Assembly: GCA_029582265.1 (NCBI GenBank)
Contig: CM055834.1
Span: 3,906,001 to 3,970,000, forward strand
Source of the DNA: Zoroaster sp. YZ-2022
Lineage: Eukaryota > Echinodermata > Asteroidea > Forcipulatida > Zoroasteridae
DNA: 64,000 nucleotides
Direction: 5' to 3'
Of this stretch, positions 40,716 through 53,462 are shown piece by piece. Position 1 is the first letter of the stretch. Every line of letters starts with the position of its first letter. Below the pieces are notes generated by a model that saw only the letters and a list, made by a program, of their open reading frames with translations, was not told the DNA's origin and did not search any database. The position numbers were made by a program, and so were the translations under genes.

Positions 40716-43376
40716 AAACAGTGTCGAAAAGTGGGGAGGGGAGGGGCTACAGATACTGGAATTTGTTTGTTCCATGCAAAACGGCCAATGAAATGCAGCA
40801 ACCCCTAATATCTTTGCATCACTGTGAGAGACAGTACACTGACTATGTTAATCATAAAGTGTATACCCTCAAATATTTCTGAAAAACAAAGATTTGAGGC
40901 CCATTCATTTGATGGATTGTGTAATAATGGCCCATTATCATAAGCTGGGAGTCCTTGACTTCCAACTTTGAGCATTTGGGATACACTAGGCCCTGAAAAG
41001 TGGCCCTAATTTGATTTCAAGCGTATGGCCTTTTTTTTCCAAAATGGCTGCTTCGTTTGTTGTGAGAATTTAACGGCGACCCGAATTTCGTTAAACGCAT
41101 TGCATGACATAGGCCTATTATTGCAGCCTGTGTATATATAAGCGTATGACGCACTGGTTTAAAACAGTGTCGAAAAGTGGGGAGGGGCTACAGATACTGG
41201 AATTTGTTTGTTCCATGCAAAACGGCCAATGAAATGCAGCAACCCCTAATATCTTTGCATCACTGTGAGAGACAGTACACTGACTATGTTAATCATAAAG
41301 TGTATACCCTCAAATATTTCTGAAAAACAAAGATTTGAGGCCCATTCATTTGATGGATTGTGTAATAATGGCCCATTATCATAAGCTGGGAGTCCTTGAC
41401 TTCCAACTTTGAGCATTTGGGATACACTAGGCCCTGAAAAGTGGCCCTAATTTGATTTCAAGCGTATGGCCTTTTTTTTCCAAAATGGCTGCTTCGTTTG
41501 TTGTGAGAATTTAACGGCGACCCGAATTTCGTTAAACGCATTGCATGACATAGGCCTATTATTGCAGCCTGTGTGTACACATAAGCGTATGACGCACTGG
41601 TTTAAAACAGTGTCGAAAAGTGGGGAGGGGAGGGGCTACAGATACTGGAATTTGTTTGTTCCATGCAAAACGGCCAATGAAATGCAGCAACCCCTAATAT
41701 CTTTGCATCACTGTGAGAGACAGTACACTGACTATGTTAATCATAAAGTGTATACCCTCAAATATTTCTGAAAAACAAAGATTTGAGGCCCATTCATTTG
41801 ATGGATTGTGTAATAATGGCCCATTATCATAAGCTGGGAGTCTTTGACTTCCAACTTTGAGCATTTGGGATACACCAGGCCCTGAAAAGTGGCCCTAATT
41901 TGATTTCAAGCATAAGGCCTTTTTCCAAAATGGCTGCTTCGTTTGTTGTGAGAATTTAACGGCGACCCGAATTTCGTTAAACGCATTGCATGACATAGGC
42001 CTATTATTGCAGCCTGTGTATATATAAGCGTATGACGCACTGGTTTAAAACAGTGTCGAAAAGTGGGGAGGGGAGGGGCTACAGATACTGGAATTTGTTT
42101 GTTCCATGCAAAACGGCCAATGAAATGCAGCAACCCCTAATATATTTGCATCACTGTGAGAGACAGTACACTGACTATGTTAATCATAAAGTGTATACCC
42201 TCAAATATTTCTGAAAAACAAAGATTTGAGGCCCATTCATTTGATGGATTGTGTAATAATGGCCCACTATCATAAGCTGGGAGTCCTTGACTTCCAACTT
42301 TGAGCATTTTGGATACACTAGGCCCTGAAAAGTGGCCCTAATTTGATTTCAAGCGTAAGGCCTTTTTCCAAAATGGCTGCTTCGTTTGTTGTGAGAATTT
42401 AACGGCTACCCGAATTTCGTTAAACGCATTGCATGACATAGGCCTATTATTGCAGCCTGTGTATATATAAGCGTATGACGCACTGGTTTAAAACAGTGTC
42501 GAAAAGTGGGGAGGGGAGGGGCTACAGATACTGGAATTTGTTTGTTCCATGCAAAACGGCCAATGAAATGCAGCAACCCCTAATATCTTTGCATCACTGT
42601 GAGAGACAGTACACTGACTATGTTAATCATAAAGTGTATACCCTCAAATATTTCTGAAAAACAAAGATTTGAGGCCCATTCATTTGATGGATTGTGTAAT
42701 AATGGCCCATTATCATAAGCTGGGAGTCCTTGACTTCCAACTTTGAGCATTTGGGATACACCAGGCCCTGAAAAGTGGCCCTAATTTGATTTCAAGCATA
42801 AGACCTTTTTCCAAAATGGCTGCTTCGTTTGTTCTGAGAATTTAACGGCGACCCGAATTTCGTTAAACGCATTGCATGACATAGGCCTATTATTGCAGCC
42901 TGTGTATATATAAGCGTATGACGCACTGGTTTAAAACAGTGTCGAAAGGTGGGGAGGGGAGGGGCTACAGATACTGGAATTTGTTTGTTCCATGCAAAAC
43001 GGCCAATGAAATGCAGCAACCCCTAATATCTTTGCATCACTGTGAGAGACAGTACACTGACTATGTTAATCATAAAGTGTATACCCTCAAATATTTCTGA
43101 AAAACAAAGATTTGAGGCCCATTCATTTGATGGATTGTGTAATAATGGCCCATTATCATAAGCTGGGAGTCTTTGACTTCCAACTTTGAGCATTTGGGAT
43201 ACACCAGGCCCTGAAAAGTGGCCCTAATTTGATTTCAAGCGTAAGGCCTTTTTCCAAAATGGCTGCTTCGTTTGTTGTGAGAATTTAACGGCGACCCGAA
43301 TTTCGTTAAACGCATTGCATGACATAGGCCTATTATTGCAGCCTGTGTATATATAAGCGTATGACGCACTGGTTTA
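40713..43376 (+). repeat. 443-bp satellite, six tandem units
   Basis: Units start at 40713, 41159, 41602, 42045, 42488 and 42931 with TTAAAACAGTGTCGAAAAGT. The lengths are 446 and then five times 443 bp. They are nearly identical, differing mainly in the AGGGG number and in CCTTTTTTTTCC against CCTTTTTCC. Each ends TGTATATATAAGCGTATGAC (a TATA-like word) and CGCACTGGTTTAA. A 60-codon frame (MTHWFKTVSKSGEGRGYRYW) recurs because the units are homogenised; unit 2 has it in a longer frame. No protein family was recognised. Confidence 0.92.
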
Positions 43377-43465
43377 ATGCTTGATTCCGGCCATGCACTT
43401 ACGAACCCCTCCGATGTCGACAACTTATTAATTCGTCTTGAATCCTCTTTCAAAAAGACATTTTT
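43377..43465. other. Junction between satellite and hairpin-ended element
   Basis: About 90 bp of unrelated sequence; nothing recognised. Confidence 0.5.
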
Positions 43466-44855
43466 AGGTGTTCGGGTATGTGCCCGAAACACCTATTGTT
43501 TTTGTACGTTTTTTTTAAATTATTTTTTTTAGGTGTTCGAGCGCGCAGCGCGAACACCTATTGTTTTTGTACTGTTTTTTAGGTGTTCGGGTATGTGCCC
43601 GAAACACCTTTTTGTACGTTTTTTATTTATTTTTATTTTTTTTACTTCTTCCTCTTCTTCTTCTCCCCAATCTTGTCCGCTACCAAAAACATACTTGCCA
43701 AGTTTTAAAAACCTTCAAACTTCACACATAGTTAGACCTTAACTTGTAGATGAAACCTAGTGAGGTCATGATGATCAGGAAACCGCAACAGTGACGTCAT
43801 GATGACGTCAAGCCCACATACGTAATGACCCACATTCAGTGTATGTTCACCATTGTGCGTTAGAAATTCTAACTATAGAGGGCGCTATACAACTTTAGTG
43901 GTCTTTACAATCAGTAACAAACACATACTTGCAAACTTCACATGAACTTGAAACTTGGCATGTACTTAGAACTTAACAAGTAGATGAAACACGAGTTGTA
44001 AGTGACCCCAATTTGACCTTACTTCCTGTCCAAACCGGAAGTCAAAGATTAATATTTTAAAAAATCATATCTCAACAACCACAAGAGGTAAATTCACAAT
44101 TTTTGTACCATTGTACAGATCGTTAATTGTCGAAAAATATTTACACAAAGGTGACCCCAATTTGACCTTACTTCCTGTCCAAACCGGAAGTCAAAGTTTA
44201 ATAATTTAAAAAATCATATCTCAACAACCACAAGAGGTAAATTCACAGTTTTTGCACCATTGTACAGATCGTTAATTGGCAAAAAATATTTACAAAAAAG
44301 TGACCCCAATTTTACCTCACTTCCTGTCCAAACCGGAAGTCAAAGTTTAATATTTAAAAAAATCATATCTCAACAACCACAAGAGGTAAATTGATATTTT
44401 TTGTACCATTGTATAGATTGTTAATTGTCGAAAAATATTTACACAAAGGTGACCCCAATTTGACCTTCCTGTCCAAACCGGAAGTCAAAGTTTAATATTT
44501 AAAAAAATCATATCTCAATAACCACAAGAGGTAAATTCACAGTTGTTGCAACATTGTACAGATTGTTAATTGTCAAAAATATTTACAAAAACATGACCCC
44601 AATTTGACCTTTACTTCCTGTCCAAACCGGAAGTCAAAGTTTAATATTTAAAAAAATCATATCTCAACAACCACAAGGGGTAAATTCACAAACAAATATT
44701 CTAGAGCGATTGTGGTAATTTCTAAATTCAGTATTGTATTGTATTCAAATAAACTTCTCGCGAGAACTTCAACAGACGTTACCGTTTGACTTTTTCCAAC
44801 ACTTCGAATTGATGACGTCATCATTTTAACGTTAACCGAACACCTAGTTTTTGTT
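43466..44855 (+). mobile_element. Hairpin-ended element, copy 1, five internal repeats
   Basis: It begins with hairpins AGGTGTTCGGGTATGTGCCC..ACACCT and AGGTGTTCGAGCGCGCAGCG..ACACCT and ends GATGACGTCATCATTTTAAC then CGAACACCT near 44851. Inside, five units of about 146 bp (about 43990-44690) each contain ACTTCCTGTCCAAACCGGAA, AATCATATCTCAACAACCAC and GTACAGATCGTTAATTGTC. No protein is encoded. The class is unknown; the shared ends and order with 48505-50475 support one family. Confidence 0.65.
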
Positions 44856-45370
44856 GTGACAAAAAACTTATATCTAGTTTTTACTTCTCCTTCTTCTCAG
44901 TGGCGCTTGTCTGGCAACAAAGGCATCCTTGCTAAGCATATACAGCCTTCAAACTTAACACATAAACAGAACATATCAAGCAGACGAAACCGTTTTCTGT
45001 GACGTCATGATTACGTCATCAGGTGTCGAATTACGCTAAATCAAAGTTTAATATTTCAAAAAATCATATCTCATGAACCACAAAAGATATTTTCACAATC
45101 TTTGCATCATCTGAAAGATCTTGAATTATGTAATTTTTCGTTTTTAGACGTGACCCCAATCTGACCTTTCCTTCCGGTCAAAACCGGAAGTTGAAAATTT
45201 CAAAATTTCAAAAAATCATATCTCATGAACCATAGAAGATATTTTCACAATCTTTTTATCATCTTAAAGATCTTGAACTATGTCACATTTCGTTTTCAGA
45301 CGTGACCCCAATCTGACCTTTCCTTCCGGTCGAAACCGGAAGGTTAAGTGAAACAATATGCTGAATTACT
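44856..45370 (+). repeat. Related repeat units with CTTCCGGT..ACCGGAAG palindrome
   Basis: Two units around 45060 and 45215 carry AAAATCATATCTCATGAACC, GATCTTGAA and a palindromic CCTTCCGGTCGAAACCGGAA or CTTCCGGTCAAAACCGGAAG. They are of the diverged subtype seen at 21290, 26188 and 47690. Confidence 0.6.
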
Positions 45371-47580
45371 ATTCCCTGTATGTACGATCTATAGCCCATA
45401 TCGCGCGTGCACAGAATATGTAAACACAGCAATATACGGAGTTTAATATAGGCCTACAACGTAACGGAATGAAATGAGTGTGGAAAATTTCTCCTTTTTT
45501 ACATGATATTGGGTCACAAATGTTCCTTCCTCAAGTCATCACCTCTCAATATAACAAACCTGAAGAATTTTTTTGGGAAAATGCATGGAAATTTACACCA
45601 TTCTCATTCAATGCGGCATTTGTACGGTACATGTCCCGCAGTGTAACATGAGTATGTGTGTTGTGTATGAAGCGTCAGTGAAATTTGTGCTTTGTTCAGA
45701 CTGCTTCGCAGAATCGTGCTTTAAAATAGAACGGGTCAAACGGCAGTTACAAGGCTCAGACTGTCACAGCAGATGTTGTGCCTACAATATAAGACTTTCC
45801 AGTACATCTACAAAAGGTAACTTTTCTTATAATTATGGTGATTTAGGTTTTGAAGGGTATTATTTTAATATTGCGTTAGTTTCATTTAATTTGGGACGAT
45901 TGAGGGCGCATTTCATGATTTACGGTCCTCGGATGCTGATTATATGAGTGATGACGAAACAAGTAGTCCAAACAAATTTCTGAATGGGTATGATATTCTT
46001 TAAGTACTTCGATTGAAGGATGTTTATTACATCACACTAATTATTGTAACATTATTTAAAGCCAAAGCCAATGTAGATTTTATATTCGAATTAGATTTAA
46101 CCTATAATTTAGTGCCGCGCATGGGTTTTGTTTACTTGTTTTGGAGTGAAGCGGCCGGGAGTTTTCCCACGTCAGATGGTCACATTCTCTGGTAGACAGC
46201 ATTAAGTGTAAACTTTTGGGAGTTTTGTCATCAAACCTTTGAAGTTAAATTGTCATCGGCTGGTGAGTAGATCATATATAGTAATAGTGTAAAATGAGTA
46301 GGATTTATTGACATAAAACAAGTAGGTTTCAGGCCGTGGCAATATTTAAAATTAAATGTTTTCCTGTACATGTAACACAGTTACTGTTATGATGTATTGA
46401 ATTATGCCTATGCTAATAGTAATAATGGGTTAGGATTGAATTGTACACACATGTATCTAATATAATTTTATGTATTGTGTTTACCAGGTTTTTCTTGGAT
46501 GTCAGAACAATATAAATGCCATATAAAAGCGCAGGTTAAACCTCATATTTTCTGTCTCATCAAGCTGTTTATTTTATCCATCTCTGGATCATCTTACTAC
46601 ATAATTTTAAGATTAAAATTAGTTGATACCTATACTTTTACAGTGTCACATAAAGTAGGTGATGTATGGTCCATGTATTTGTTTCTTCCATGGCTACTTG
46701 TATTCCCCTTGTAGTGAGGAAGTTAATCACCTTAAAATCAAATATTTCACAAATTGATTGTTGGAAGTATGCCAGAAGTTCCAGAATGAGTGTTACTGAT
46801 GGGCTCATAATTCTACTTTTGGCAATACATAGATCTGTGTTTTTATTGAAAGAGTAGATGTAAACAAGCATTTGAAATTGAAATCATTTATTTATTATCT
46901 TCCAGCGTAAGACGAAACGAAAACCACCCAAAGTACAACATGACTCACAAGATATGTGGTGAATAGAGGAACCCAACACACTAGAAGTTACCACTGCAGT
47001 GAAATACTATGATGTGTCCATTATTCAGAAAGAACAGTCATACTTTTAACAAAATGGTCAGAGCACAGACCAGATTAGAAGTTTTTAAGATTGTCAACAC
47101 TCAGCATTGCACCTTTGGTAAAAATTATTCTGAGACACCCAAGCATATTTTTTTTGTAAATTTAATTTTGTTTAAAATGTGGCTTGAATTTGAAATCGGG
47201 TGAAAAAGGTTTTCAGGCACAGCAGTTTAAATACAAAATGAATTACTTTTGATTTTGAGGCAAGAGATCCAGATTGTGCAAATGGAATAATGTGTATAAA
47301 TTTTTAATCGAAAAGCATCAATAAACTTCCCACAATGATTGTTTAATAACCAAAAAAGAGTCTAGAAAAAAAGAGTCTAGAACAACAAAATGGTAAGTAT
47401 TGGTTTCCCAAATTGTTGGGTGTTTACTTCTAAATATTGGTTTTGGTTAGCCGGTTAGCAAATTTCTAAATGGTCAGTGAATTTTGTTTCATTTTAATTA
47501 ATGTAATAACCAAATTATATGTTTCATTATCATTAATAAATAAATAAATTAAAAAGATTAAGGCCTACACGTTTTAAGCA
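45371..47580. other. No supported gene; several uncharacterised open frames
   Basis: A 124-codon plus frame at 45573-45947 (MGKCMEIYTILIQCG; cysteine-rich in the middle) and smaller frames at 46475-46714 and 47009-47203 have no recognised domain. Spliced exons cannot be excluded, but no convincing exon chain was seen. The rest is AT-rich. Confidence 0.35.
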
Positions 47581-48504
47581 TTATTCTGTTACAGAACCTT
47601 AAAACTTAACACATAGACCTTAACATGTAGTTGTATCCTAGGTTGTGACGTCATAGTTAAGGCATCAGATATCGAATTACACTAAATCAAAGTTTAATAT
47701 TTCAAAATATCATATCTCATGAACCACAAAAGATATTTTCACATTACTCTTCTGGATGAGACTTATTGAACAAAAAAACAGTTCCAAAATTCACACAGCC
47801 TTCAAATTTAACACATACTTATACCATAACATGTAGTTGTCAATAAATTTATGAAATACACTAAAATTTTAATATTTCCAAAAATCATATCTCATGAACC
47901 ACAAAAGATATTTACACAATCTTTGCATCATCTTACAGATCTTGAATTATGTGACATTTCGTACACAGACATGATCCAATCAGACTTCTCTTTCCGGTCG
48001 AAACCGGATATGGTATATGCCTTCAGTGGACGAAATTACTATTGACATGTGACCTTTTTAAAAATATGACTGATGACGTCATCACCTATCATTGCCCTTT
48101 TGTGGCAACATAATCTCAAAAGTCATAGGAAATTTGAATATGACTTCTGCGAATAAAGTGATAGTGACATCTTATATTCTCAAAAAATGTTTGATAACAT
48201 CATCAAAGTTCAGAGCGCCCCCTAGTGGCATTTAAAAAAAATTGAACCAAAGCAAGTACTAACGTTATTTTTTCATGATCATGAGGAAGTTTCATTGTGT
48301 CATATAATTATATGACCTTCAAATCACCTGTTCTGACCTTTACTTCCGGTCCAAACAATTAGACCAAAGTCAACACATTCTAATGCAAAATTGATATATT
48401 TTTTGAATATGAAATTGATATTGAAATAATAAAATATGATACACCTTTGCAAAATATGATATTGACATCATCGTTGATAATTTGATTGAACCGGAAGTTG
48501 ACTC
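47581..48504 (+). repeat. Diverged repeat units, GGAA-palindrome family
   Basis: Units near 47690 and 47880 with AATCATATCTCATGAACCAC and TTCCGGTCGAAACCGGA. Further pieces up to 48504 show TGATGACGTCATCACCTATC and CCCCCTAGTGGCATTT and end at GTTGACTCGAACACCG. Likely decayed copies of the same element type. Confidence 0.5.
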
Positions 48505-50475
48505 GAACACCGTGTGTTTGTTCAAACAAACACTTAAGCTCTAGTTCTTCTTCTTCTTCTCCCCCGCGACTCTCCGGTACCAAACACATACTCGCAAACT
48601 TCACATGAACTTGAAATTTGGCATGTACTTAGAACTTAACAAGTAGATGAAACACGAGTTGTGAGTGACCCCAATTTCACCTTACTTCCTGTCCAAACCG
48701 GAAGTCAAAGTTTAATATTAAAAAATATATCTCAACAACCACAAGAGTTAAATTCACAATTTTTGTACCATTGTACAGATCGTGAATTGTCAAAAAATAT
48801 TTACAAAAAGGTGACCCCAATTTGACCTTACTTCCTGTCCAAACCGGAAGTCAAAGTTTAATATTTTAAAAAATCATATCTCAACAACCACAAGAGGTAA
48901 ATTGACATTTTTTGCACCATTGTACTGATCGTTAATTGTCAAAAAATATTTACAAAAAGGTGACCCCAATTTGACCTTACTTCCTGTCCAAACCGGAAGT
49001 CAAAGTTTAATATTTTAAAAAATCATATCTCAACAACCACAAGAGGTAAATTGACATTTTTGCACCATTGTACTGATCGTTAATTGTCAAAAAATATTTA
49101 CAAAAAGGTGACCCAATTTGACCTTACTTCCTGTCCAAACCGGAAGTCAAAGTTTAATATTTAAAAAATCATATCTCAACAATCACAAGAGGTAAATTCA
49201 CATTTTTTGCACCATTGTATAGATTGTTAATTGTCGAAAAATATTTACACAAAGTTGACCCCAATTTGACCTTACTTCCTGTCCAAACCGGAAGTCAAAG
49301 TTTAATATTTAAAAAAATCATATCTCAACAACCACAAGAGGTAAATTCACAATTTTTGTACCATTGTACAGATCGTTAATTGTCAAAAAATATTTACAAA
49401 AAGGTGACCCCAATTTGACCTTACTTCCTGTCCAAACCGGAAGTCAAAGTTTAATATTTTAAAAAATCATATCTCAACAACCACAAGAGGTAAATTTACA
49501 TTTTTTGCACCATTGTATAGACTAATTGTCGAAAAATATTTACACAAAGGTGACCCCAATTTGACCTTACTTCTTGTCCAAACCGGAAGTCAAAGTTTAA
49601 TATTGAAAAAAATCATATCTCAACAACCACAAGAGGTAAATTCACAATTTTTGTACCATTGTACAGATCGTTAATTGTCAAAAAATATTTACAAAAAGGT
49701 GACCTTATTTGACCTTACTGCCTGTCCAAATCGGAAGTCAAAGTTTAATATTTAAAAAAATCATATCTCAACAACCACAATTAAGATGTTCATGGACATT
49801 TTTTGCACCATTGTATAGATTGTTAATTGTCGAAAAATATTTACACAAAGTTGACCCCAATTTGACCTTACTTCCTGTCCAAACCGGAAGTCAAAGTTTA
49901 ATATTTAAAAAAATTATATCTCAACAACCACAAGAGGTAAATTCACAATTTTTGTACCATTGTACAGATTGTTAATTGTCGAAAAATATTTACACAAAGG
50001 TGACCCCAATTTGACCTTACTTCCTGTCCAGACCGGAAGCCATAGTTTAATATTTAAAAAAAATCATATTTCAACAACTGCAAGAGGTAAATTCACAATT
50101 TTTGTACCATTGTACAGATCGTTAATTGTCAAAAAATATTTACAAAAAGGTGACCCCAATTTTACCTTACTTCCTGTCCAAACCGGAAGTCAAAAATTAA
50201 TATTTAAAAAATCATATCTCAACAACCACAAGAGGTAAATTGACATTTTTTGTACCATTGTATAGATTGTTAATTGTCAAAAAATATTTACAAAAAGGTG
50301 ACCCCAATTTGACCTTACTTCCTGTCCAAACCGGAAGTCAAAAATTAATATTTAAAAAAATCATATCTCAACAAGAGGTAAATTCACAGTTTTTGCCCCA
50401 ACAGACGTTAACGTTTTACTTTCTCCACCACTTCGAATTGATGACGTCATCATTTTAACGTCCCGAACACCTGCG
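48505..50475 (+). mobile_element. Hairpin-ended element, copy 2, twelve internal repeats
   Basis: Resembles copy 1: a start region with ACACATACTCGCAAACTTCA and AACAAGTAGATGAAACACGA, then twelve units of about 146-150 bp (about 48665-50395), each with ACTTCCTGTCCAAACCGGAA. It ends GATGACGTCATCATTTTAAC and GTCCCGAACACCT near 50470. Copy 1 has five units, so the array changes length. Peptides such as LTLLPVQTGSQSLIFKK arise from translating the repeat. Confidence 0.7.
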
Positions 50476-53039
50476 TGTTTGTTATTGACTAGTTTTTTCT
50501 ATTTTTGTTTATGTTTTTTCTATTAAATCTAACCGGAATACGGGGAATAACAGGAACCAGTGGGCAAAGGTAGCACTTTGTAAGTAAACAAACAGGTTAT
50601 TTTTGGTTTCCAAGCTAATTAAATTCACGTGCTCACCAGGTCCTCGCAAAACATCCGCAAATACCGGGAACATCTCTCTCGCAAAATTGGTTGATGTATT
50701 TTATTGTCTCTGGATGAAAGCAGATCCAGTGATTTGTTCCTTTCGCCTCGTGAACAATTGCACATTACATACTATTATAGTGATCATCGCGTGCGTTCGT
50801 ATCCTAGGAAAAGGGTACATTGAAGATGAACTGTTGCATTTCTTCCTTCGGTAGATCAAGGCATTGATTAATCAATGATTTCCCTAAATTTCTGTGACAT
50901 TTATCCGAATCGATTTCACTCTTTCCTTGTAAGTCGGCCAGATGATGTCCATTTGTGTCTTTCTGAATGTCTGGCTGCCTGTCTCTCCGAGTGTCTGAAT
51001 GCTATTTTACTTCTCTAATACTTTAGAATGAAACAAATATTTTGCAAAATCCTCTCAGTCGCGAAATAATTGAGTAGTGTTACTATGGTCCAACTTTATT
51101 TTCAAATAGGGCGTTATATTATGCATTCACTGGACAATAATAGTCAACAGAGGGCGCAATTGAAAATAATGATTTCTTACAAATATTTGCATTTTTTGAC
51201 AATAAAGTACATTTTTATAGTCCAGTCAAGCTGTAAGTGTATGCCAAGTGGTTTTCATTAAAGTTTGTACCGTTATTTTGATGAACTTTGCTGATGACTG
51301 GGTCATATATGGTTTTAAACCACTGTGTGATATTGGTATAATGACTCGCCCCTAAACCGATAAAGTTTATGGGGGCACAGAAAATGCACCCTGAAAGAAA
51401 AACAGTTGAATCATGCTTCATCTTATTCCAGATGGTTGTAAAAAAATTATTTGAAAATAATTTTTTTAAAGATTTATTTAAATAAAATAGTATAATTTGG
51501 AGAAGCTCTCAAAACTTTTAATCAATATTCTTAAAAGACCAATAAAATGGAAGGTGGTTGAAATGTGTATAAATGCTGTTACATTTTGTCAAATAAAATA
51601 TTTATTTCCATAACAATATTAATGTTTCATTTTCTCAATAATTTTCCACTCGTGACGAAGAAAACACCAACGAATTAAGTAGTCTTCGTTCGTTTTTTTC
51701 ATAAGGAATATGTCCATGAGGATCAGTATTTAAAAAAAAAATCAACAGCTCGTTGACAGCATAGAACAATAAAATCACAGATGTTTCTGAAAAAAGTTAG
51801 GTCATGTACATCCCTTAATATTTGTAGGCCTGTCTAGTAAAATCAGTGGTTATAAACAACTTTTTCCACTTTCACAAGCACTATAACTTTCCAGTAAGTC
51901 ATACAATTTCACTATGATTTTTATTTTTGTAATAAGCATGACTTAGATAAGTTTATGCCAGTAATACGCCATAGTTTTGTTTTCCGAGAAATGCTAAGCC
52001 AAAGGTAAGCGCGTCATTTCACGAGTGCGGCGAATTACGTACATGTACGATATGCAATTGCTGAAAAATTTGTCAAAAGTGCAGCTTCCATGCATGATCG
52101 ATGATCGGAGCGTCGATGTAGCACGAAAATTGGGCTCAATTTTCGGCCAGTACGAAATTTAGTCACGCCATTATATATTCTGACAGAGGGCGCACAGTGG
52201 GCCAGGGTGGGACCGAAGTGCGCCAAAAACTAAATTGTCCATTATTTTGAAGGCATATTAGACCCAGATATGTTTTCGGACCCGCAGATGTCAATCAAAA
52301 TACTGATTAGACCACGGATTACGCTATAGTAGCCTGAATTGAGTTTTTGCTCGTTTTAAATTACACTAATCGAGTGTATGTGTTACGGCTGTAAATTATT
52401 TTAAGGATAAAATTCTCGTGAACAATTTCAGGAAGCTTGTGATTTAAATCCATTATACACTATTGGTAATGTTTCTAAAAGTATCCTTATACTTTCTTTG
52501 AATCAAAATATACATGAAACAACCAACATGTGAAAGTTTTAGTTTATTATGTGTCATTATCCAAAAAAATAATGAAAATGCATTCAGATGTTTCGTATTC
52601 ATTCTTACGTATTCATTCCGGAGGGACAGCAATACATTTTGGACATTAATTCACTATTTTACTAATTTGAAAGCACATGAGACCAAAATATTTCATCCCT
52701 GTTTGATACCATGATCAATTTAACACCAATAAGTTTCATGTAGACCTGTGATCATTTTTGTTTTGCGAATTTACTAGTAGGGGCTTACTGACTGAATATT
52801 ACTTTTTAAATACGTCTTGCTTTCCACTATCAAGACACTGATAACAATTTTAACTGCACAATTGTTTCTCTTGGCTATCATTTCGCAAGACTTGCCTTTG
52901 TTTAGGAAGCGGAAACCGCAAGGGAATAATTAAGTTCTGTCATTTTGTGGCGCGCGCTGCTCACAGTCGAGTTATGAAAAAAGGTTCAAATTTGTTGGTA
53001 TAGGGTTTACAAAAATAGCTACAAATAGCAGCTAATTTT
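50476..53039. other. No gene or strong repeat seen
   Basis: AT-rich sequence with scattered GAGGGCGC words (near 51150 and 52185). Open frames below 100 codons lack motifs. Possibly low-copy intergenic or intronic DNA. Confidence 0.4.
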
Positions 53040-53122
53040 GGTATCAAAATGTTGCTTAAATATTTAGTTTAGTCATATATATTTATAAGTGGTAATTTAG
53101 TCATATACGGCTCCTCATACGG
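53040..53122 (+). repeat. Solo terminus of the palindromic element at 9137
   Basis: TAGTTTAGTCATATATATTT and TAATTTAGTCATATACGGCT CCTCATAC match, inverted, the left end at about 9140-9200. Confidence 0.65.
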
Positions 53123-53342
53123 AAAACAGGAAAAACAATTTGATTGGTCGATTTCCACAAATATATAAATATTCATAAATCTACTGTTCCACACACGGAT
53201 TGATAACATGTGTACGTGTACAATCTGAATAGAAAATTCCAGAAGAGCTCCTGTATACGTAGACTGGTCCCCTGTCTATAACCTTGTTAGGATATAGACA
53301 GGCGTACCACTCAAAGGATTTCATTGAATACGACGTTAACGC

Positions 53343-53462
53343 GTTGTGCTGAAGATATAACGTCACGCTTCGAGGCTTGCGTGTGCTAGCTACCAACCAA
53401 GGTCAAGATCTGGCGTAACTCACGCGCCTCTAGCTCAAAGCGTGACGTAAGATCTTCAGGCT
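53343..53462. repeat. Hairpin of about 120 bp
   Basis: CTGAAGATATAACGTCACGC pairs with GCGTGACGTAAGATCTTCAG, and GAGGCTTGCGTG-like with CACGCGCCTC-like sequence between them. MITE-like, but ends and target duplication were not determined. Confidence 0.55.

Noticed and set aside
40713..43376. CRISPR-like or gene-family array
   Set aside because: The period is 443 bp with no unique spacers; a satellite in a eukaryotic genome explains it.
45573..45947. Host gene of 124 codons
   Set aside because: No recognised domain, no supporting exon structure and an unremarkable context; listed only as an uncharacterised frame.
49709..50458. Open frames encoding LTLLPVQTGSQ-type repeated peptides
   Set aside because: They follow the ~146-bp DNA repeat, change frame between units and are absent from the equivalent units of copy 1.
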